From NCBI GenBank assembly GCA_022843625.1, contig JALHNH010000002.1:62001-126000 (forward strand): 64,000 bases of DNA, given 5' to 3'. The notes below the pieces were generated by a model, which was not told the DNA's origin, searched no databases, and saw only the letters and a program-made list of their open reading frames with translations. The position numbers and the translations under genes were made by a program. Shown here one piece after another: positions 1-8,455 of the stretch (position 1 is the stretch's first letter; the number at the start of each line of letters is the position of its first letter). Source of the stretch: Bryobacter sp. Lineage in GTDB: Bacteria > Acidobacteriota > Terriglobia > Bryobacterales > Bryobacteraceae.

Positions 1-2185
1 GATAGTGTGTCGCAAACAGCGTCTTTGCGCCGACTCTCTGGTGCAGATATTCCACCACGCTCCAGGCCAGCGCAAGCCCGTCGTAAGTGGAAGTGCCACG
101 CCCAATCTCGTCGAGCACCACCAGACTCCGGTCTGTCGCAGTATTCAAAATCAGAGCCGTCTCGGTCATCTCCACCATAAAAGTAGAACGCCCGCGCGCC
201 ACATTATCAGACGCACCAATCCTGGTAAACACGCGATCGACAATCGGCAACACCGCTTCATCAGCGGGCACAAAGCTGCCGATCTGCGCGAGGATCGACA
301 GCATCGCCGCCTGCCTCAGATAAGTGGACTTACCGCCCATGTTGGGCCCGGTAATCACGGCAACAAATTTCTGATTGTCGAGATACAAATCGTTGGGGAT
401 GAATCGCGCCGCATCGGCTTCTACCAGCCGCTCGACAACCGGATGCCGCCCGCCCGCCACGCGGAACTCACCTGTCTCGGAGAAGCGCGGCCGCACGTAA
501 CGCCGCCCCACTGCCACCTCCGCTAGCGAGAGCAACACATCCAGCTCGGACAACGCAGTAGCAGTCTGCCGGATACCACCGGCGAAGCTTGCCATAAAGG
601 CACGCAACTCCTGAAAGAGCTCCTTCTCGATTGCAAGAATGCGCTCTTCGGCCTCAAGGATTTTCACCTCAAGCTCTTTCAGCTCAGGCGTCGTAAATCG
701 CTCGGCATTCACCAGCGTCTGCTTGCGGTCGTAATCGGAAGGCACCAGATGCATGTTCGCCTTTGAGATCTCGATGTAATACCCAAAAACATTGTTGAAG
801 CGAACCTTCAGGCTCTGGATATTGGTCCGCTCGCGCTCGCGCACTTCGATCTGCGCCACATACTGCTTGCCGTTGCGCTGGATATCTCGCAGCTCGTCGA
901 GCTCCGCATTCACGCCATCGCGAATCACCCCGCCATCGGCCAGCACCACCGGTGGCTCCGGATGCATCGCGCCCAGCACCTTGCTACGTACCTCACTCAA
1001 ATCCACCAACTGCCCATTCAAGCCCTGCAACAATGCCGACCCAAAACCTCGCAGTGGGGACTGTATGCCCGGCACCTGATCGAGCGACTTCGCTAGCGAC
1101 AGTAGCTCCCGCGGCCCAGAGGTATTCATCGTTACCTTCGCGAGCAGGCGTTCGATGTCATAAACACTGGCGAGTTTTTCGCGCAAGCTCGAGCGCACAA
1201 TCGTCGCCCCGCACAACTCAGCCACTGCATCGAGACGTGCCTCGATTTCTTCACGCTGCACCGAAGGCCGCAAGATCCGGCGTCGCAGCATCCGCGCACC
1301 CATCCCGGTTACTGTCTCATCAAGCGCCGAGATCAGCGTCGAGCTACGCCCACCGCCCATGTCCGCAGAAAACAATGGCTCCACCAACTCCAGATTCCGA
1401 ACCGTCACCGGATCAAGCACCATCGCCTCGCCCCGCTCATAGAAGCTTGGTCGATCTATATGATCGAGCGCCGCCTTCTGCGTGTCGCGCAGGTAGTGCA
1501 GAATCGCCCCAGCCGCACACACTGCCAGCGGATGCGGACCCAAGCCACAACCATCAAGCGAATGTAGCTTGAAGTGCTCTTTCAGAATCCGCTCGCCATA
1601 TTCAAAATCGAAGACCCAGCCATCCAGCACTGTCTGCAAGCCGCCAAGGCTTGCGTCTTTAGCCGGCAGCAGCACTTCCTTGATGCTCAACGTTTCCACC
1701 AGCGGGCCCAATTCATGCACTGGCAAAACCGTGACTCGAAACTCGCCGGTGGAAACATCCACATAAGCAAGCGCCGCCCGAGTCTGATCCTTGGGGTCTC
1801 GATGCACGGCCCCCAGGTAATTGTTCTCCTTGCTGCGAAGAACATTCGATTCGGTTACTGTCCCGGGAGTTACGACGCGAGTAATCGCACGGTTGACTAG
1901 CTTTTTGCCCGGCCCGGGCGGCTCCATCTGCTCACAGATTGCAACCCGAAAACCCTTCTGGATCAGGCGCGCGATGTAGCCTTCGCTGGCGTGATAAGGC
2001 ACCCCGCACATCGGCGTGCCGTGCCTGGCCGTGAGTGTGATCTCAAGCTCGCGCGCTGCCGTTACTGCGTCGTCAAAGAAAAGCTCATAGAAGTCACCGA
2101 GCCGAAAAAGCAGCAGAGCGTTGGGCACCTGCTGCTTGATCGAATGGTATTGCCGCATGAGCGGCGTTCCCTGGCTATCCGTCAT
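1..2185 (-). CDS. mutS: DNA mismatch repair ATPase MutS (3' end beyond window)
   Basis: MutS binds mispaired bases and, with MutL, starts methyl-independent mismatch repair. About 728 codons are visible and the gene runs off the left edge. The mismatch-reading Phe-X-Glu motif is present near the N-terminus (GDFYELF, F32/E34). The C-terminal ABC ATPase has Walker A GPNMGGKST at about residue 615 and Walker B LVVLDEIGRGTST at about 690. The last visible residues, FATHY, are the MutS switch-histidine region. The start ATG at 2183-2185 shares its A with the last base of the gdhA stop codon (TAATG), so the two are translationally coupled. Only the end of domain V and the C-terminal helix-turn-helix are missing. 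The identification is secure. Confidence 0.97.
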   Translation of the reverse strand, partial: MTDSQGTPLMRQYHSIKQQVPNALLLFRLGDFYELFFDDAVTAARELEITLTARHGTPMCGVPYHASEGYIARLIQKGFRVAICEQMEPPGPGKKLVNRAITRVVTPGTVTESNVLRSKENNYLGAVHRDPKDQTRAALAYVDVSTGEFRVTVLPVHELGPLVETLSIKEVLLPAKDASLGGLQTVLDGWVFDFEYGERILKEHFKLHSLDGCGLGPHPLAVCAAGAILHYLRDTQKAALDHIDRPSFYERGEAMVLDPVTVRNLELVEPLFSADMGGGRSSTLISALDETVTGMGARMLRRRILRPSVQREEIEARLDAVAELCGATIVRSSLREKLASVYDIERLLAKVTMNTSGPRELLSLAKSLDQVPGIQSPLRGFGSALLQGLNGQLVDLSEVRSKVLGAMHPEPPVVLADGGVIRDGVNAELDELRDIQRNGKQYVAQIEVRERERTNIQSLKVRFNNVFGYYIEISKANMHLVPSDYDRKQTLVNAERFTTPELKELEVKILEAEERILAIEKELFQELRAFMASFAGGIRQTATALSELDVLLSLAEVAVGRRYVRPRFSETGEFRVAGGRHPVVERLVEADAARFIPNDLYLDNQKFVAVITGPNMGGKSTYLRQAAMLSILAQIGSFVPADEAVLPIVDRVFTRIGASDNVARGRSTFMVEMTETALILNTATDRSLVVLDEIGRGTSTYDGLALAWSVVEYLHQRVGAKTLFATHY

Positions 2186-3444
2186 TAGGCATACAAACCA
2201 CGAAGCTGAATCGTAAACGCCACGCGGTCAATCGCCAGCATATACGCGGCCGTTCTGTTATCTACGCCGTGCTTTTCGGCATAACTCACTACATCGTGGA
2301 AGCTGGCCACCATCAGTTCTTCGAGCCGCTCATTCACCAGCGATTCGTTCCAGAAGTAGCCCTGACGATCCTGCACCCATTCAAAGTAGCTCACCGTTAC
2401 GCCGCCAGCGTTGGCAAGAATATCGGGAATCACAAAGATGCCGTTCTTCTTCAAGACGGGATCTGCCGGAGCAGTGGTGGGCCCGTTGGCACCTTCGCAA
2501 ATAATCTTTGCTCGAATCTTGTGCGCATTGGCTGAGGTGATCACATTCTCCTTGGCCGCAGGCACAAGCACGTCGCATTCGAGATAGAGCGCCTCGTCCT
2601 TGTCGACATTCTCGGCACCTGCAAAATCGGTGATCGATCCCGTCTCATTGCGGTGCTTCATGAGCGCTTCAATATCAAGCCCGTTGGCGTTGTAAACTGC
2701 GCCGTCCCACTCTACAATCGAAACCACACGCATGCCTGCAGCAGACATCAATCGCGCTGCCTGCCCGCCCACGTTCCCAAAGCCCTGCACTACAACCTTG
2801 GCCTCTTTCGGATTGATCTTGAATCGCTTCAAGGCCTCAAGCGTCACAATCAAACACCCACGTCCGGTTGCTTCAGTGCGTCCGCGCGATCCACCCAGGT
2901 TGAGTGGTTTGCCCGTCACCACAGCCGTAACCGTATGCCGCTTGTGCATCGAGTATGTGTCCATGATCCAGGCCATGGTCTGCTGATTGGTGCCCATGTC
3001 GGGCGCCGGTACATCCAGTTCCGGCCCGATCACATCGATCATCTCGGCCGTGTATCGACGGGTGATTCTCTCGAGCTCGCGCTGCGAAAGAATCGTGGGG
3101 TCGCAAATTACCCCGCCCTTGCCGCCGCCATAAGGGATGTTCACCACGGCGCACTTCCAGGTCATCCAGCTCGCCAGTGCTCTTACTTCGTCCAGCGTCA
3201 CATCAGGCGCATAACGAATGCCACCCTTGGCCGGGCCCCGGGCAATCGAGTGTTGGACTCTGTATCCGGTAAAAACTTCAATGCGCCCGTCGTCGAGCTC
3301 CACGGGAATGTAAATTGTCACTTCCTTAGTGGGTGTACGAAGAATTTTGCCAATTCCTTCGTTCAGGTTGAGTGCTTCGGCGGCGAGGTCGAAACGTGCT
3401 TCCGCCGCTTCGAGCGGGTTCAGTTCGTCATGATGAGCGGACAT
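2185..3444 (-). CDS. gdhA: Glutamate dehydrogenase (Glu/Leu/Phe/Val dehydrogenase family)
   Basis: This hexameric-type glutamate dehydrogenase interconverts glutamate with 2-oxoglutarate and ammonium. It is 419 aa, the usual length for the small bacterial enzyme. The substrate-binding segment GGIRYAP (74-80) and the catalytic-lysine loop PYGGGKGG (K109) are intact. A Rossmann motif GFGNVGG follows at about 220. The cofactor preference cannot be read reliably by eye. An AAGGA ribosome-binding site lies about 8 bases before the ATG. The gene directly precedes mutS with a one-base stop/start overlap, so the two probably share a transcript. Upstream it is divergent from the gene starting at 3470. 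Confidence 0.95.
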   Translation of the reverse strand: MSAHHDELNPLEAAEARFDLAAEALNLNEGIGKILRTPTKEVTIYIPVELDDGRIEVFTGYRVQHSIARGPAKGGIRYAPDVTLDEVRALASWMTWKCAVVNIPYGGGKGGVICDPTILSQRELERITRRYTAEMIDVIGPELDVPAPDMGTNQQTMAWIMDTYSMHKRHTVTAVVTGKPLNLGGSRGRTEATGRGCLIVTLEALKRFKINPKEAKVVVQGFGNVGGQAARLMSAAGMRVVSIVEWDGAVYNANGLDIEALMKHRNETGSITDFAGAENVDKDEALYLECDVLVPAAKENVITSANAHKIRAKIICEGANGPTTAPADPVLKKNGIFVIPDILANAGGVTVSYFEWVQDRQGYFWNESLVNERLEELMVASFHDVVSYAEKHGVDNRTAAYMLAIDRVAFTIQLRGLYA

Positions 3445-3469
3445 TATGCGATCCTTTTCACTTAATAGT

Positions 3470-4183
3470 ATGGCAGCAAGCTTGTTCTCTCAGACCCGGC
3501 GCGGCTTCCTTTTGAGCGCCCTCAAGAAGCCCCTCTCCATTGGGGGAATTCGTTTCGAAGTGGAGAAGAATGGTGGCTCAAAGCGCCGCTACCTTCACAT
3601 CCACGGAAACGAAACTACCGCCCGTGATGTTCTTAAGGAACATGCTAAATCTCAAAAGGGCCTCTACTACTTTGTTGTAAGCGACAAGCGCAATGTTCTT
3701 GTTGGGGAGTGCCTGATCGACCCAAACCGTATGTTTACCGATGCAGGTGCCCGCAAGAGTCTTGAGAGGTGGAATAAGGGCAAGAGCCCGGCCCAAATTG
3801 ACGCGTCTCTCGCATTGCTCGCCAAAGACCGCGACGCCTTCGTCAAGGCCGTAACCCCACCCAGGGGTGGCCTCCTGATCGCCATGCATAACAACTCTGA
3901 GGGCTACAGCATCAAGGACGAAGTCTCGATTTCCGACCGGGTCCATATGCCCGAAGAAGCCAATCCGCGTGATTTTATGCTCGTCACAAATGAAAAAGAT
4001 TTTGAAATCATCGCCAAAGGGCCCTACAACGCCTGCCTTCAGAAGTCCGTACGAACCGACGATGGTAGCTTTTCGGTACTAGCCAATTCCAGAGCGATTC
4101 GATACGTAAATATCGAGGCCGCGTTAAAAAACCATGACAAACAGAAGGCCATGATCGGCTTTCTGGAACAAGTACTTCGATAG
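3470..4183 (+). CDS. M14-like zinc carboxypeptidase/deacylase-fold protein, uncharacterised
   Basis: A 237-aa protein without a clear signal peptide. It carries the signature pattern of M14 metallopeptidases and AstE/AspA-type deacylases: HGNE (H45 and E48, the HxxE zinc ligands), DPNRMF (N86-R87, corresponding to the substrate-carboxylate Asn-Arg pair) and a later AMHNN (H140, the third zinc ligand). Order and spacing fit the family, but the protein is short and the substrate is unknown. The start at 3470 is chosen because an ATG at 3446 would place its N-terminus over the gdhA ribosome-binding site. The start remains uncertain, as neither site has a good Shine-Dalgarno. The class assignment is inferred from motifs only. 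Confidence 0.6.
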   Translation: MAASLFSQTRRGFLLSALKKPLSIGGIRFEVEKNGGSKRRYLHIHGNETTARDVLKEHAKSQKGLYYFVVSDKRNVLVGECLIDPNRMFTDAGARKSLERWNKGKSPAQIDASLALLAKDRDAFVKAVTPPRGGLLIAMHNNSEGYSIKDEVSISDRVHMPEEANPRDFMLVTNEKDFEIIAKGPYNACLQKSVRTDDGSFSVLANSRAIRYVNIEAALKNHDKQKAMIGFLEQVLR

Positions 4184-4276
4184 GCCGTAGTACCACGCCG
4201 ATCTTGGTACCAGAAGAACTCGTTTCTCATAGTTTCCACCTGAATCCAAGCACTAACCTTGGGATCAGACACCGCT

Positions 4277-5005
4277 ATGATAAATAAACTCAAAAAACAA
4301 ATTTTGTTGGCATGCGCAGTTCTGGCCATCTCCGGTTCGGGGCAGGCAACCACTGTGTATTTGCGCGACACTCCAGCATCGGGACATTTTGCCGCTGGCC
4401 TCTCCCAGACAGGCGTTGGTTCCATCAACAACAGTTGGAGCGGCAGGGCAGGTACCTTGGACTTAGAACTCAGTCTCACCAGCCCCAGCACGGACTTTTT
4501 CTCGCTCCTTACCTATTGCATCGACCCGGTACGGACTCTTTCCGTAGGCCCTGCAAATGGAAATGGCTCTTCATTTGAGCTGCTGAGCATGCTCAGCTAT
4601 TTCAGCATCTACACTCCCGCCGTTGCAGACCCAACCGCAACCACCAACAACATCCAGAAGCTCTGGGCCAATGCTTATGCCGATTCCAAGACCACAGACA
4701 CCAAAGCGGCTGCTTTTCAGTTTCTTCTCTGGGAATACATCGCAGACTACGCTTCCTTCAACCTCGATACTGGTGTAGTCAAGGTCACCAACGCCGCCGT
4801 AAAGGCGCAGGCCAACGCATGGAACTCAGCAATGACCAGCTGGACTTCAACTGCAAACCTTTCCGTCATCAGTGGTTACGACACCAAGCAGAGCTTCATC
4901 TACGAGCCGGGTGGTACAGGGACCAATGAAACCGTTCCCGAACCTGGCACCTATGCCATGATCGGCGCCGGTCTCATTTGTCTCGGCTATTTCCGTCGCA
5001 AATAG
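4277..5005 (+). CDS. PEP-CTERM sorted surface protein with a possible Cys-Gln thioester domain
   Basis: A 242-aa exported protein. It has an N-terminal signal peptide (KKQILLACAVLAISGSGQA) and a C-terminal PEP-CTERM tag: VPEPGTYAMIGAG, a short hydrophobic stretch, then FRRK. This tag is the sorting signal handled by exosortase/EpsH systems. The central part contains YCID (C81) and, 67 residues later, FQFLLW (Q148). These resemble the Y-C-x-D and F-Q-x-A-I-W motifs that form the internal thioester of 'thioester domain' surface adhesins. An upstream TTG at 4259 is in frame, but the ATG at 4277 gives a proper signal peptide. The PEP-CTERM call is firm; the thioester is an inference. A strong terminator follows. 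Confidence 0.8.
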   Translation: MINKLKKQILLACAVLAISGSGQATTVYLRDTPASGHFAAGLSQTGVGSINNSWSGRAGTLDLELSLTSPSTDFFSLLTYCIDPVRTLSVGPANGNGSSFELLSMLSYFSIYTPAVADPTATTNNIQKLWANAYADSKTTDTKAAAFQFLLWEYIADYASFNLDTGVVKVTNAAVKAQANAWNSAMTSWTSTANLSVISGYDTKQSFIYEPGGTGTNETVPEPGTYAMIGAGLICLGYFRRK

Positions 5006-5032
5006 CTTCGATTTCTCTCTCCAATTCAATCA

Positions 5033-5066
5033 AGGCCAAACCCTGATGGGGTTTGGCCTATTTTTT
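5033..5066 (+). terminator. Rho-independent terminator after the PEP-CTERM gene
   Basis: A perfect 11-bp inverted repeat (5033-5043 with 5049-5059, AGGCCAAACCC / GGGTTTGGCCT) with a 5-base loop is followed by ATTTTTTATT. The U-rich side lies on the plus strand, so it ends transcription of the PEP-CTERM gene. The convergent ptrB stop codon lies within the distal end of this element. Confidence 0.9.
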
Positions 5067-7164
5067 ATTCCCGGATGCCAACCGAATAGATCGCAAACGC
5101 GTAGCTTTTGGCTAGCTCCTTGATCCGGTCATATCTTCCGGAAGCCCCGCCGTGGCCGGCATCCATGTTCATGTCGAGCAGAATCTTGTTCTCACCCTTC
5201 TGGTTGACCCTCAGCTTTGCCGTCCACTTTACCGGTTCCCAATAAGGCACCTGTGAATCGTTCATGCTCGAGAAGATGTACATATTGGGATACTTTGCGG
5301 GTACTACGTTGTCGTATGGTGAGTACGACTTCATGTACTCGTAAAATTCCTGCTTCTCGGGGTCGCCAAATTCATCCGCGTCGGTGGTTGACAGCGGAAT
5401 CGTTTTATCCTGCAAGCTTGAAACCACATCGACAAAGGGCACACCGGCAATTACAGCTTGAAACAGATCCGGCCGCGAATTCGCAACCACACCCACCAGC
5501 AACCCACCAGCGCTAGCCCCTTCGATCGTCAGTTTTTTGGGGTTGGTGAACTTCTGTGCCACTAGCATTTCCGCAGAAGCAATGAAGTCACGGAAGCTAT
5601 TTTTCTTCTTCAGCATTTTGCCATCTTCGTACCACGAATAGCCCATATCGGTGCCCCCGCGAATATGCGCAATCGCATAAGCAAAGCCTCGATCCATCAG
5701 GCTCAGACGGGTAGCCGAAAAACCCGGGTCCATCGGAATCGCATACGAGCCATAGCCGTACAGCAGCATCGGTGCCTGCCCATCCTTCTTGAATCCCTTC
5801 CGGTAGGCAACCGTCACAGGCACTTTGGTGCCGTCCTGACTGGTGGCCATCAGACGCTCCACAACGTAGTTGGCCGGGTCGTAGCCGCCCAGAACTTCCT
5901 GCTGCTTGAGCAGGGTTTTGGTGCGGGCCACCATGTCGTAATCGTAGGTCGACGCGGGAGTCACCATCGACGAATAGCTGAAGCGCAGCAGATTCGTATC
6001 GAACTCGGCGTTGCCGCCAAAATTCAGCGTATAAGCCTGCTCATCAAACTTGATGTCATGCGATTCGTTTTTGGCCAGATCGACAACGCGCAAGGTATGC
6101 AGACCGTTGAGCCTCAACAGATAAACGGCATGATTCGCCAGCAGCGTCATCCCCTGCACATAAAGGCCCTTTTGCGCCGCGATCACTTCTTTCCAGTTCT
6201 TCTCCGAAGGGTCCGCTACCGGCGCGGTCACCACTCTGAAGTCGCGACCCTTGTCGTTGATCCGGATATAGAACTGATCCGAATGGTGGCTCATCGAGTA
6301 GCTGATGCCCTCTTTGCGCGGGATCAGGGTTTTAAAGCTTCCCTCGGGGGACTTCGAATCCAAATAGCGGTATTCGCTAGTCAGCCCTGAAGAGATCGAG
6401 ATCACCAGGTATTTCTTCGACAAAGTTTTGCCCACGCCAATGTTGAAGCGCTCATCGTCTTCCTGATACACCAGCTTGTCTTCACTGGCCGCAGTACCCA
6501 ACGCATGCCGCCAGATCTGGTAAGATCTCTTCGTTTTGGGCTGCTGTTTGGAATAAAAAATCGTCTTGCCGTCTTCGGCCCAGACTGTGTTGCCGATCTT
6601 CTCTACCGTATCCGGTAGATCCTTGCCGCTAGTCAGATCGCGAACCCGCAGCGTGTACTCGCGGTAGCCGGTGACGTCGGTCGAGTAGGCGAGTAATTTC
6701 TGATCGGGGCTGACACTGGTTCCGCCTAGCGAGAAAAACTTGAGGCCTTTGGCCATCTCGTTTTGATCGAGCATCACCTCTTCAGCCGCTTCAAGCGACC
6801 CCTTCTTGCGGGCATTGATGGAATACTGTTTGCCCTCTTCGGTTCGCGAGTAATAGTAGTAGCCTTCAAAGCGGCTCGGCACCGACATGTCGGTCTGCTT
6901 GATGCGCCCGATGATCTCCTTGTAAACCTTGTCGGCCAGCGGCTCCATCGGCTTCATCACTTCAGCCGTATAGGCATTCTCTGCCTTCACATAGTCGATC
7001 ACCGCCGGGTCTTCCCGATAACGCATATAGAAGTAAGGGTCCTGGCGAGTATCGCCAAAAGCCTTCATCTCTTTCGGGATCGGTTTGGCAACCGGAGGTT
7101 TCAGTTCATCGGCAGACAGCAGTGTTGTGGACATAAGAAAAAGATTGAGGGAATACTTAAACAT
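5065..7164 (-). CDS. ptrB: Oligopeptidase B-type S9A serine peptidase, apparently exported
   Basis: A 699-aa prolyl-oligopeptidase family enzyme that cleaves short peptides, in this subfamily after basic residues. It has an N-terminal beta-propeller and a C-terminal alpha/beta hydrolase with the triad Ser551 (GASAGG), Asp636 (NDSQVP) and His671 (AGHGG). The motifs HIRGG and WYEDGK point to oligopeptidase B rather than prolyl endopeptidase. The first 18 residues (hydrophobic LNLFLMSTTLLSA) look like a signal peptide, which is unusual for a family that is often cytosolic. The start overlaps the lgt stop by 8 bases, making this the last gene of the ileS-lspA-lgt-ptrB run. Confidence 0.92.
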   Translation of the reverse strand: MFKYSLNLFLMSTTLLSADELKPPVAKPIPKEMKAFGDTRQDPYFYMRYREDPAVIDYVKAENAYTAEVMKPMEPLADKVYKEIIGRIKQTDMSVPSRFEGYYYYSRTEEGKQYSINARKKGSLEAAEEVMLDQNEMAKGLKFFSLGGTSVSPDQKLLAYSTDVTGYREYTLRVRDLTSGKDLPDTVEKIGNTVWAEDGKTIFYSKQQPKTKRSYQIWRHALGTAASEDKLVYQEDDERFNIGVGKTLSKKYLVISISSGLTSEYRYLDSKSPEGSFKTLIPRKEGISYSMSHHSDQFYIRINDKGRDFRVVTAPVADPSEKNWKEVIAAQKGLYVQGMTLLANHAVYLLRLNGLHTLRVVDLAKNESHDIKFDEQAYTLNFGGNAEFDTNLLRFSYSSMVTPASTYDYDMVARTKTLLKQQEVLGGYDPANYVVERLMATSQDGTKVPVTVAYRKGFKKDGQAPMLLYGYGSYAIPMDPGFSATRLSLMDRGFAYAIAHIRGGTDMGYSWYEDGKMLKKKNSFRDFIASAEMLVAQKFTNPKKLTIEGASAGGLLVGVVANSRPDLFQAVIAGVPFVDVVSSLQDKTIPLSTTDADEFGDPEKQEFYEYMKSYSPYDNVVPAKYPNMYIFSSMNDSQVPYWEPVKWTAKLRVNQKGENKILLDMNMDAGHGGASGRYDRIKELAKSYAFAIYSVGIRE

Positions 7165-7948
7165 GAGTAGCTTCTTTCGATGGTTTCGAGAGCAGGAGCC
7201 ACGCCCCTAAGAGCAGCGTGGCAATACTGATCCACTGTGTATGGACCAGAGGTATGGCATCAAACATTGGCGGCTGCTCGTGATGACGGAAGAACTCCAC
7301 ACCAAAACGAAGCAGCGAGTAGAGAATCAGATAAAGGCTGAACAAACCGCCCGGCCGCTTCGCCGGATCATGCAGCTTGAAGAGCACTCCAAAGATCAAG
7401 AGATCACCGATGGTCTCGTAGATCTGGGTTGGATGCAGAGGAACCCCCAGTGGCACATTCGAGAATTCTTTCACTTCCGGGTTTGTAAATCGAACCGCCC
7501 AGGGCCGGTTGCACAGCATGCCATAACAACACCCGGCTGCGTAACAGCCAATACGGCCAATGGCATGGCCGAGCGCGATTCCGGGGGCAAAGCAATCCAT
7601 TGTTTTCAGCACTGGCAGCCCGTTCTTCCTCATGTAGAAGTAGGCAAAAACAACGGCCAGAACAAAGCCGCCCTGATACACACCGGCGGCTCGCAACGTA
7701 GAAAGTGAAAACATCTCAGCCGGGTTCTTCGCATAGTATTCCCAGTCAAAGAGGAACATCATCAGCTTGGCCCCTGCCAATCCGGTAATCGCGCAATAGA
7801 TGACAAGGTCTTGAATCTTTTGCGTCGGCAAGCCGGCACGCAAGGCCAGCTTGTTGGTAGACCACAAGCCCGCCAAAAATGCGAGCGCCACCATTACGCC
7901 GTAAGTCGGGAGAAAGAAGCCATCCAGGTCAATGAGTTTCGGGAGCAT
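7157..7948 (-). CDS. lgt: Phosphatidylglycerol:prolipoprotein diacylglyceryl transferase
   Basis: Lgt is an inner-membrane enzyme that transfers diacylglycerol from phosphatidylglycerol to the lipobox cysteine of prolipoproteins, the first step of lipoprotein maturation. At 263 aa with seven hydrophobic segments it fits the family. The signature region reads HAIGRIGCYAAGCCYG, the cysteine-containing variant of the canonical GRIGNF motif, and the conserved Arg is present. It overlaps lspA by 20 bases and ptrB by 8 bases, so it is co-translated with the next lipoprotein enzyme. Confidence 0.96.
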   Translation of the reverse strand: MLPKLIDLDGFFLPTYGVMVALAFLAGLWSTNKLALRAGLPTQKIQDLVIYCAITGLAGAKLMMFLFDWEYYAKNPAEMFSLSTLRAAGVYQGGFVLAVVFAYFYMRKNGLPVLKTMDCFAPGIALGHAIGRIGCYAAGCCYGMLCNRPWAVRFTNPEVKEFSNVPLGVPLHPTQIYETIGDLLIFGVLFKLHDPAKRPGGLFSLYLILYSLLRFGVEFFRHHEQPPMFDAIPLVHTQWISIATLLLGAWLLLSKPSKEATHV

Positions 7949-8453
7949 GATTCGGATCTGCCTGCTTTCGGGGTTGGATGATTAAGTCAATTGCCATCAG
8001 CACAGCACCGACGCTGATGCCAGAGTCTGCCACGTTAAAGCTGGGCCACTCATAAGAGCCAAGAAATACCTGCAGGAAGTCAGTGACACTTCCCTGGAAA
8101 ACACGATCCCAAAGGTTGCCAACTGCACCACCGAGTACAAGCGACAGGGCCAACCGGTTATAGAGCGTCCCGATGGCGCCAGGCTTGGTGGCCTGCCATA
8201 GCATCCAGCCAATCAAGCCCAGAACGACTCCAGCAAAACCCACCAGCACGGTAAGCCGTATGCTTTCAGGTGCGGTCGAGAGAATGCCAAATGCCGCTCC
8301 GCGATTGCGGGTGTAGACAATGTTGAATATATCGGGAATCACAACAATGGTGTCGTAGACGGAGACTTTCGCTTCGATCCACATCTTGGTCGCGCGATCG
8401 AGCACAAACACGATCAGCGCGATCCACAATGCCTGAGCGCGCGGCGACCTCAT
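7929..8453 (-). CDS. lspA: Lipoprotein signal peptidase (signal peptidase II)
   Basis: LspA is an inner-membrane aspartic protease that removes the signal peptide of diacylated prolipoproteins. It is 174 aa with four hydrophobic helices. The catalytic aspartates are in GSVTDF (D125) and FNVADS (D143), preceded by the family motif GNLWDR. The ATG at 8453 is chosen because it gives a normal-length N-terminus two bases after the ileS stop; an upstream ATG at 8501 would overlap ileS. The ileS-lspA order is the classical one in many bacteria. Confidence 0.96.
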   Translation of the reverse strand: MRSPRAQALWIALIVFVLDRATKMWIEAKVSVYDTIVVIPDIFNIVYTRNRGAAFGILSTAPESIRLTVLVGFAGVVLGLIGWMLWQATKPGAIGTLYNRLALSLVLGGAVGNLWDRVFQGSVTDFLQVFLGSYEWPSFNVADSGISVGAVLMAIDLIIQPRKQADPNHAPETH

Positions 8454-8455
8454 CG

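Noticed and set aside
4190..4210. Terminator after the M14-like gene
   Set aside because: The inverted repeat GTACCA/TGGTAC has a 9-base loop and no U-tract, so it is too weak.
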